A stretch of DNA of 64,000 nt, taken from Coniochaeta sp. PMI_546 (lineage: Eukaryota > Ascomycota > Sordariomycetes > Coniochaetales > Coniochaetaceae). The notes below the pieces were generated by a model. That model was not told the origin of the DNA, searched no databases, and saw nothing but the letters and a program-made list of their open reading frames with translations. The stretch is taken from the NCBI GenBank assembly GCA_021432605.1, contig MU271144.1:434001-498000 (forward strand), written 5' to 3'. Positions 1 through 9,100 of this stretch are shown here, piece after piece (within the stretch, counting starts at the first letter, position 1; the number at the start of each line of letters is the position of its first letter). The translations under genes and the position numbers were made by a program.

Positions 1-2090
1 TTTCCTGTGATGCCCGCGCATGGATCTGTCTGTGCCTTTGCCCACTCGATCAGGGGGATCAGCGGCTGAGCTAGACACAAGAACCACACGAGTCGGCTGT
101 ACTTGCGCTGCTTGCTCGTGTGGCTGGGGTGGACGAGCAGCGACAGGAACCGATAACTGAAGCGGATCTTCTCCATGGTCACGAGGGCCTTGCCCGTGGG
201 TAGGTTCGGATTGATGTATTTGGTCTTAAGAAGGGAGACTAGGTCCGTGTATTGAATGCCGGTCCGCTTGAGAAACTGGGCTTTGACCCAGGTGAGACCC
301 GTCTTGTTGGTCTCATCTAGGTCTTGCATTGCGGCCTCGGTCTTGTACCCGTAATACTCCCAGGGTTGTCTGAGCTTGATTTTTGCAGCGTATCGAGATG
401 CGGACCTCGAACCACAGTCATGGCACGCGCATGAGTGCGCGTGACCCGAACACTTGGGTTTGAAAAAGCCCTGCCTGGTAAGAATGATGTACTCTTCCTG
501 TGAAATAAGATTGAACTCGGCGCTGTAGGCTCTTATGGCCGCCGTGTCGGTTTCAGCCGTCTGGCTCTCAGATGTGGTCAGGTCTGAATTCGCCTCCACT
601 TGAGAAAATACTTCGAGCATCTCAGCTCGGGAGGTTTTCAGAAATGTGAAGAACACCCTCATGACGTCAAGGGCAAAGTTATACGGGAGGTTGAAAGGAT
701 AGACCCAGTCTCTTAGAATCTCATAGGTGGCCAGATCCGTGTGCTGCGGCTGGCAGAGGAGTTCCCCGCTCGTCTCGCCGTCTACGTTGTATGCCTTTAT
801 GGTTGCGTGGACGACGTACGACTCCATGACCTCCAGGGCCAAGTCGATGTACGGAATCAACGTGTTTGTGTTCTCGCACGTGAGTTGAAGACACGCGAGG
901 TCGGGGCGCCGTCGAAGAAGCTGCTCTAGCTGTGTTCCTTGCACATTGGATGGATTTGATAGATTGTGATTATCAGGTCGCAGGTTATTATGGCGCAAGA
1001 ACTCGAGAAGCTCGACATAGTACGACGCCGGGCTGTAGACCGAGGTGCAATCCGAACAGTCGCAGTAGTCCAGAGAACCAAAGAGCTTTTCGAGGTTCAC
1101 TTGCGTTTTCGCATTGCTGGCCGCGGCATCGAAAGCCTGGACCCGCCTCTCGACTCCGAGCTTGCTCGCCCCTCCGTCGATGACTCGAAAGCCAGAGCCC
1201 CGAACTGTTTGCAGAGCGGACACGAGAAAGTGCTCATTCCTGGCTCTCGACGCTACTGCGTGCCGATGGATGATCAAGGCTTGCTTCTCACTCCCAAATT
1301 CTTTCTCGAAACTAGACACGAAGTGCTCCTCCGGCATGTTGGAGATCTGGTGCGCGGACGTCACGCCTCGCTTAACCAAGACTGGCAGTGCATCCGGAGC
1401 AGGTACCAGCGCCTGTATCCGTTGCAGGGTCTTGAGGTCCGCTTCCACAGTTGGCCTCGCATCAATGCTGAGATTTTGGAAGGCCTCTGAGCTGCTCAGC
1501 AGGCTCGATATGGGGGTAGTTCGGATGTTGAATTCGGGTTTGTCGTCAAATATCCTCGGCGCCGCAAGATGGGACTCGTGGCTAAGAGTTATTTCGTCGT
1601 CTACTATCATCTTTTGCATAGTCGCTGTGGGCTCTGCTTCAAAGATTCTCTGGCGCAACCGCGCTACCTGCGCTGCCAAAGCAGGCTCCAAAGAAGCATC
1701 ATCACTACGGACGGCGAGCGGTGAGGCCGGACCACGTGCAGAAGCTCTGATAAGACGCTTCAAGTCGTTCTTCCCCAAGCTCAATGCAACATCACGGGTG
1801 CTGACGGCTTCTGGGCAAGTGCTGTGGACTTCCTTGAGAACGCTAGCGTCGTCCTCAAATATGTCGGCTAGACGATTGATGAGACGGAGCTTGTCCGTCG
1901 TGAGCAACGTTGTGCTAACAGACGCTGGGTCACTTGCCACGACCGACTCATTCCATTCAGTCAGTGCCGCATCAATGTCGCCGTTGGCAGATTGTAAGGA
2001 CAGAGTGAAGGAATTGACCAGGGCAGGGGCCTCATTGCTCAGAATGTCCCGAAAGATAGCCAAGCGAATACCCAGGTCTTTGGGGGTCAT
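1..2090 (-). CDS. Tc (ABC) toxin TcA-like subunit, N-terminal part; truncated by the window edge
   Basis: The minus strand is open from an ATG at 2090 to base 1 with no stop, giving 696 codons of a longer protein. The stop TAA at 2112-2114 lies just upstream in the same frame, so this ATG is the first available start. Around residues 340-365 it has the hallmark of the VRP1/TcA family, a Cys-rich segment reading YCDCSDCTSVYSPASYY followed by a Leu-rich helix. The preceding 340 residues are helical, as in the alpha-helical shell of TcA. TcA proteins form the pentameric pore that docks TcB-TcC and injects the effector. Near residues 548-562 (bases about 406-447) lies a Cys/His cluster, CSGHAHSCACHDC. 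No signal peptide is visible and no intron is needed. It is transcribed away from the TcB/TcC fusion at 3154, with 1063 bp between the two starts. The remainder of the gene lies outside the window. Family call is strong; function in a fungus is inferred. Confidence 0.85.
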   Translation of the reverse strand, partial: MTPKDLGIRLAIFRDILSNEAPALVNSFTLSLQSANGDIDAALTEWNESVVASDPASVSTTLLTTDKLRLINRLADIFEDDASVLKEVHSTCPEAVSTRDVALSLGKNDLKRLIRASARGPASPLAVRSDDASLEPALAAQVARLRQRIFEAEPTATMQKMIVDDEITLSHESHLAAPRIFDDKPEFNIRTTPISSLLSSSEAFQNLSIDARPTVEADLKTLQRIQALVPAPDALPVLVKRGVTSAHQISNMPEEHFVSSFEKEFGSEKQALIIHRHAVASRARNEHFLVSALQTVRGSGFRVIDGGASKLGVERRVQAFDAAASNAKTQVNLEKLFGSLDYCDCSDCTSVYSPASYYVELLEFLRHNNLRPDNHNLSNPSNVQGTQLEQLLRRRPDLACLQLTCENTNTLIPYIDLALEVMESYVVHATIKAYNVDGETSGELLCQPQHTDLATYEILRDWVYPFNLPYNFALDVMRVFFTFLKTSRAEMLEVFSQVEANSDLTTSESQTAETDTAAIRAYSAEFNLISQEEYIILTRQGFFKPKCSGHAHSCACHDCGSRSASRYAAKIKLRQPWEYYGYKTEAAMQDLDETNKTGLTWVKAQFLKRTGIQYTDLVSLLKTKYINPNLPTGKALVTMEKIRFSYRFLSLLVHPSHTSKQRKYSRLVWFLCLAQPLIPLIEWAKAQTDPCAGITG

Positions 2091-3153
2091 GTTGAGGACG
2101 ATTCTCACGAATTATACCTGCTTGAGGTGCTAGAGTGAGAGATCGTGAGAAGAATATTGAACTACTGACGGCAAGTGCTCATGTCCAGAGAGACAAAATG
2201 ATAGAAGGAAGTGCCAGGTGTAGGGGATGAGAGAATATCTTACAAGGCAGTTCGGCCAGAGGACAGCTTGTTGAAAGTCTCGGAGCAGATGCAAGAGCCG
2301 AACAGAAGGTGTGTGAACGCTTATGTCACTCTCGAGGTCATAATGCATCTATGGCTGGGAGACAAGACCGAACCTATGTGGATTTTGCCCGGTCCAGCAG
2401 CCTCCTCTACAAGTCATCAATGCGAGAGACGCGTCACGTCTCCTAAGGCATCCGCCGCTCGTGTCACTCTTAGCCATCACCTCTGGTGCAGTCCATCCAT
2501 TTGATTCGTAGACGAGCGAAGCAAAGCGCGTTGCCCAGTCGCCAACGAGACCACCATACAAGCCATCATGGGATTCATCTGCAGCGCCAAACCGTTCAGC
2601 AAATTGAGCTACATAGCCAAGCCCGAAGGCTGAACAAGACAGGGTAACCCCGCACTTCAAAGGCCCAATAAGACATCGCTACTGTCTCAGCCGTCCCTTG
2701 GAAAGTGAAGGTTTCAGGAGGGTGCCTATTTTCTCCAAAGTCTGTGAGTGCAATTTCAGTCATGAGTTGGGAAGCGGTCAGACCCGATCATTTGCATGAG
2801 CGAGGTGCGTTTGTGGCGCGCTCGTCCTGAGTCGCCCAAGGCAACATGGCTACGCAGGCACATTTCACACCTGATCACCTTGGCATCATGCACAAGCAAG
2901 ACAGATTGCATCGTGGTGCGGTAAGTAAGTCCTTCTCCCCCAAAATGCCGATCTTGAGACACTTCAACGAGCAGTGTGTGGCATTCAAGGCCATCGCCAA
3001 CATTGATCCTGGTTCGTTCTCTGTCTTCGATATGAACCCAGAACTGGTTGACTAGACTTACGGCCGGCACAGAAGAGTGATGTGGTCCTGCTATTCCAGC
3101 TGGCATTGAATTAGACTGAACAAGATTCGCCATCTTCTTCGCTAACAAATTTC
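2091..3153. promoter_or_regulatory. Divergent spacer between TcA-like and TcB/TcC-like genes
   Basis: These 1063 bp separate the two divergent start codons and must hold both promoters. Several ORFs of 60-130 codons exist on both strands (for example 2756-3148 on the minus strand and 2846-3055 on the plus strand), but none resembles a known protein and none is supported by splice or codon evidence, so I do not call a gene here. No repeat or mobile-element end is visible. Confidence 0.5.
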
Positions 3154-6100
3154 ATGGACGGACACCATAACTCAAAGGGCGCTCGAGGCCACTGGGGCCG
3201 GCATGGGCTCGCCAGCCAGACGGATCCAGGATTGCCCTCTCTCGATCCGCATTCTATGGCAAGCCAACCGTTCGACTCTGCTCTACCTCATCCGCCGTCT
3301 CTATCACTACCGAAAGGCGATGGGTCCATTCATGGGCTTGGGGAGAAAGTGGACGTCAACTTGACCGACGGCAGCGGGTCTGCTTCTATACCCATCACCC
3401 TTAGCAAGGGAAGAGGTAAAATCGTGCCGGACCTGTCCCTACAGTACAACTCGCATTCTGGAAATGGCCCATTTGGCTTGGGGTGGAAGCTTTCCCTACC
3501 ACAGATATCGCGCAAGACCGACAAGGGACTACCTCGCTACGAAGACTCCTTCGCTGACAGCGGCAGCGACGTCTACTTGTTATCAAATGCCGAGGATCTG
3601 GTGCCGATTATCAGACGTGATGTCTCCGGCGCCGGAATGTATAATCCAAACGGGTCGCCCATGTTCGAGGAGCGGGTTCAGGACGGTTACTCGATTCGCA
3701 GATACGCGCCTCGAGTTCAGACCGCGTTTGACTGCCTCGAGAGGTGGACTAATTTGTCAGACAGGGACGACATTCACTGGAGGCGAGTGAGTGGCGACAA
3801 CCAGACTACCTTGTTTGGCACTTCTAGCGAGTCTCGCATATCTGACCCCAAATCAGAACCTGGCAGAAGTCCACGGACATTCACATGGCTGTTGTCAGAA
3901 ATATTTGACTCGACCGGGAATGTAGTCGTGTTTCGCTACCGTGGTGAGAACTCGGACAACGTACCGTCAATTGCAAGCGAGGCAGGCCGCGACGACAAGT
4001 CTCGCTCCGCAAATCGCTACTTGAAGGCAGTGCAGTACGGTAATGTCAGTCCAAATCGCGATCCGGATACGTGGCTTGCGATACCGGCATCTAGCCTCCC
4101 AGCGACTACATGGAAGTTCTCCGTCGTCTTCGACTATGGTGAGCATGACAAGGGGAACCCAAAGCCTGGCGACTCAGGGAAGTGGAACTGTCGCGTTGAT
4201 CCGTTCTCTGATGTCCGGGCTGGCTTCGAAGTGAGAACCTACAGACTGTGTCAGAGGATTCTCCTGTTTCACCACTTTCCCGAGCTAGGCGCTGAGGAAA
4301 CCTTGGTCAAGTCGTTCGATTTTATTTTCGCTGAACACAAGACCGGCGCTTGCCTGATGTCGGCGTCGCAGTCCGGGTACTCGAGAACTTCTGACGGAAG
4401 AGGCTACGTGAAGAAGTCTCTGCCACCCGTCCAGTTTGAGTACGCCATGTTCCCAACGGATGAGGAACTATCGAGAATCACCGCCAAGGATATTAATTTG
4501 CGTGATCTGCCCAATGTCCCCGCAGGAATCAACGGAAAGGACTATCAGTGGGTCGATCTGGACAGCGAGGGATCGCCAGGCATCCTGACAGAGCAGTCTG
4601 GCGGATGGTTCTACGCTAGAAACACAAGTGCTTCAAACACCAAGGACAGCAAGGACAACAACCCAATAGCAAGGTTTGGGGACCTTCGTCTGATTCGCAG
4701 CCGGCCGTCTGTCTCCATCAATACCGGTTCAGCACATTTCGGAGACGTCTCCGGGACTGGCCAAACCGATGTGATCACCATGGATTCCAGATCATGGGGT
4801 TACTATGAAAGGTCCGAGAACACTTGGACCAATCATCAGCTGTTTCGCGCTTTTCCAAATATCAACACCTCAGATAAAGGAGTCAAGTTCATTGATCTCA
4901 CGGGTGACGGTCTGGCTGACATCCTCGTGTGTGCCGACCAGGTCTATATCTGGTATCCTTCGCTCGGACCGCTGGGCTACGGAGACGGGAAAGTTGCTAC
5001 TCAACCCAACTCCGAGGACGCCGGGCCAATCCCCATATATGGGGACGTAGAAGGCTGCATCTACCTCGCTGATATGTCTGGAGACGGACTCGTCGACCTG
5101 GTTCGCATCCGAAACCACGATATATGCTATTGGCCGAACCACGGGTATGGGGAGTTTGGCCCAGTCATCCAGATGGATAATGCCCCATGTTTTGCCAGCG
5201 AGGACCTGTTCAATCACGGAGCACTCCGCTTGGCTGACATTGACGGCTCCGGTACTACCGACATTATATACATGGGTGCAGAGGGTATTGACATCTACCT
5301 GAACCAGTCCGGAAACAGCTTCTCGAAAGCTAAGCGACTCCATTCACTCCCTCCGGCGAATTCGATGGCAAGCGTGTCCGCCCTCGATATCCTGGGTAAT
5401 GGGACTAGTTGTCTCGTCTGGACTTCACCGTTACCTGATGCGTACCCGTCGTTCGTCAGATATGTCGATTTTGCTCAGGGAATCAAGCCCTATCTCCTCA
5501 AGAAGGTTATCAACAACTTGGGTGCGGAAACAGAGATCCACTATGCCCCATCTACACGCTTTTACCTCGAAGACATGGACGCCGGAACGCCTTGGGTCAC
5601 ACACCCGCCGTTCCCCATCCACGTGGTTGAGCGCAAGGAAACGATCGACAGGATCAGTGGCAATAAATTGACGACCAGATTTCGATACCACCATGGATAT
5701 TACGACACTGCTGAGCGCGAGTTTCGTGGGTTTGCCAGGGTAGACCAGTGGGACACTGATCATTTCGCCGCCATGAGCAACAAGAACTCGTCAGATATCG
5801 ACACTACGTGGAGTTGTCCTCCCGTCCTCACCAAGTCGTGGTTCAACACCGGTGCCTACATCAACAACCAGGGAATTGGCGAGAAACTGTCACTGGAGTA
5901 TTTCTCAGCACCCAATATCAGTACGGTCCTCGACGGCACATTGATGCCTGCCGGGCTAATTGCAGAAGAGCAACGAGAGGCCTGTCGTGCGCTCAAGGGC
6001 CTCGTCCTGCGAAAGGAGGTATATGCCGAGGACGATAGCGACGCGTCTCACCTACCATATTCCATCCAGCAGACTCGCTATTCGTTGAGAGCGTTACAAC

Positions 6101-9100
6101 CGGAACAGGACCCCCATGGGCACGGCGTGTACTTTGTCTATGCGCAGGAATCGATACTATTTCATTTTGAGAGAATGATTGATGATCCGCGTGTCGAGCA
6201 CGACCTCGTGCTGCAGGTCGACCCCTTCGGAAATGTAGCCAAGCAGGTGAGGGTGGCGTACGGTAGGCGGGCAGGCAAGTCGACTTTGCCTCTGCTGGAC
6301 AAGATGCGACAGGAATCGCATTTGGTGGTGTACACCGAGGCCGATTACACGGATCCCATCGACGACGGTACTACCTATCTTCTGCCTCACCCGGCAGAGG
6401 TTCGAGAATACGAGCTGTCTGGCATCAAACCTCGGCCTGGCAATTGGTTTCAGCTAGCGGACTTGATCAAGGACGACTTTGCCGCAATTCTTCAACTTCC
6501 AGAGGCTTCATTCGAGACCAAAACGCCCTCCTCGGGGATCTCACAGCGACGGATCTTCAAGAGAATGCGGCTGCTGTACAAGAAAGATGATTTGAGCGCT
6601 GCCCTAGAATACCGCAAGATTGGACATCTGGCCATCATGCATAACGCTTACGAACAGGTTTTCACACCAGGGCTCCTGAGCAAGATATTCCAGCAGTCCG
6701 GGGCGCCGCTCATCCCCAATGTACAAGTCATTGTCGGCGGCACAGATGACTCGCAAGCTGGATACGTCGATCTGCTGGGAGATGGATCCTGGTGGAAGCA
6801 GAGCGACACCGTACGATACTCACCAAACCCGCTCGCGTCCCCCGCCGACGATCTCCGGTCAGCTAAAGCCAACTTCTTCACGCCAAGGTGCTTCACCGAC
6901 CACTTCGGCAATTCGACCCTGGTAGAATACGATACCTATAACCTCTTTCCCGTTCGCGTACAGAACGCGCTGGGGATTGCGACGACGACAGTCATGGACT
7001 ACCGGACGCTGGAGCCGTCCTGGCTCACTTCGCCAAACGGTAACCGCACTCACTCGAGCAGCGATGCGCTCGGGTTACCTGCCGGGCTCGCCTGGATGGG
7101 CAAAGATGGCGAGAGAGTCGGTGATGATCTCGACGGCTTCATCAGCGACCTGTCACAAGACGAGATCCGTACGTTCTTTGCCAAACCTAGCCAGCAAGCG
7201 GCGGCGGCACTGCTGGGAAACGCGACCAGCCGGGTTGTGTATGATTATCAGCGATATTTTGACGATCCACAGAAATCAACGCCTGTATTTAGCGCCGCCC
7301 TCACTCGGGAAACACACAGCAGCGAACCAACACCGAGCGACGGCCTCAAGGTTCAGGTCAAGTTTACCTACTCCGATGGTTTTGGAAGGGCGATACAGGT
7401 GAAAGACTATACGAAACCGGGGCCGCTTGCCGAGAACCTCCCGGTGACAGCCAACAGATGGGTAGGCAGCGGATGGACGATATACAACAACAAGGGGCAG
7501 CCTGTGAGGCAGTACGAGAACTTCTTCGACGATACGCACGACTTCAAATTCAACATGAAGCAAGGCGTGTCCCCGATCATCATGTACGATCCGATGGGCC
7601 GGAAGGTGGCGGTTTTGAGACCGGACCACACCATCGAGTCTCTAGCAGTCCCCAACGCGTGGTCGCGGGTGTCGTTTGATGTCAATGACAACACTTTACT
7701 TTCGGACCCCAAGGATGACCCGAATGTGGGACAGTATTTCAAGCTCCTTCCAGCGCACGAATATATGCCATCATGGCATGATGCGCGAGTGTCGGGTCAA
7801 ATGGGGACGGAAGAGAGGAGTGCAGCTATAAAGGCAGCAGAACACGCAAATACCCCATCATGGGTGCACCTGGATCCACTAGGCCGGATCATCCTCGACG
7901 TCGAAGACAATGGGAGCGAGAGTTTTAGCACACATGTCGCATACGACATCCAGGGGAAAGCCTTGTCTGTCATTGATACGCTTGGACGGATCGTGTTGCA
8001 GCGGGACTACTCCATGGACGAAGGACTAATCCACGAGGCCAGCATGGATGCCGGGGAGAAATGGAGCCTGCACGACATCAATGATGACCTGGTCATGTCA
8101 TGGAACAGCAGGGGTTTCCAGCAGCGCAATGTACACGATCAACTGCGGCGCCGCATCGAATCATGGGTGGCCGAAGAAGGGGCGCAGGAGATCTTGGTCG
8201 AACGAATAACCTACGGCGAAGCAGCAGCGGACGCGATTGCTCACAACCTTCTGGAAGAAATCTGGAAGGTCGAAGACCAGGCCGGCGTCTTTGTGAATGA
8301 AACTTTTGACTTTAAAAAGAATCTGACAAGATCGTCGCGGAGGCTCTGGACAGAATACAAAAACACCGTCGACATCTCGGCAGTTCCGGTCGTGGAGCCA
8401 GAGACATTCACGACGGAGGTCACCTACGATGCCATGAGCCGCCCGGTGCGCACGACCAGTCCCGACAACAGCATGACTTACCGGGTTTATAACGAGAGTC
8501 AGCACCTCGATAAGATGTTCGTCAATGTCAAAGGGGAGCACGATGCCGAGACTAATCCCACTACCTGGACTCCAATCATCTTGGGCGTGGACTACGATGC
8601 GATGTATCACACGACGCGCGTCGTACACGGAAACGGGCTGGTGACGACACGGGATTTTGATACCTACGTCAAGCGTCTAAGACGAGTCTTGACATTAGAT
8701 CCATCAGGCGTTAAGTTGCAGGACCTCAACTACACATACGACCCTCACGGCAACGTGACAAGTCTCAGAGACGATGCTCAGAAGACTGTGTTTTTCCGGA
8801 ACAGTCGAGTGGAGCCGCTGACCGAATATACATATGATCACACGTATCGGCTTGTGAAGGCCAATGGTCGTGAGCATGTCGGCCAAGTTGGCGCTGGCGT
8901 CAACAACCTTCGGCCGTACGGTTCATCGGACGCCGAGAGGATGGGGCTGGACAGCCCGACAGACGCAAGAGCAATGGGGCAGTACTTGGAATCGTACGCG
9001 TACGATGGTGTGGGCAATCTCTTGTCCTTAGTCCATGAGAGTAGTAGTTCCAATATCAGAGGGTGGACACGGTCCTATGTGTACAACGAGCCCAGCAGTA

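Noticed and set aside
1114-2133. A 339-codon plus-strand ORF over the TcA region
   Set aside because: It is the antisense shadow of the TcA-like gene; the minus-strand frame carries the family motif and runs open to the window edge.
2756-3148. A 130-codon minus-strand ORF in the Tc spacer
   Set aside because: No recognisable domain, overlaps another random ORF on the plus strand, and lies where the promoters must be.
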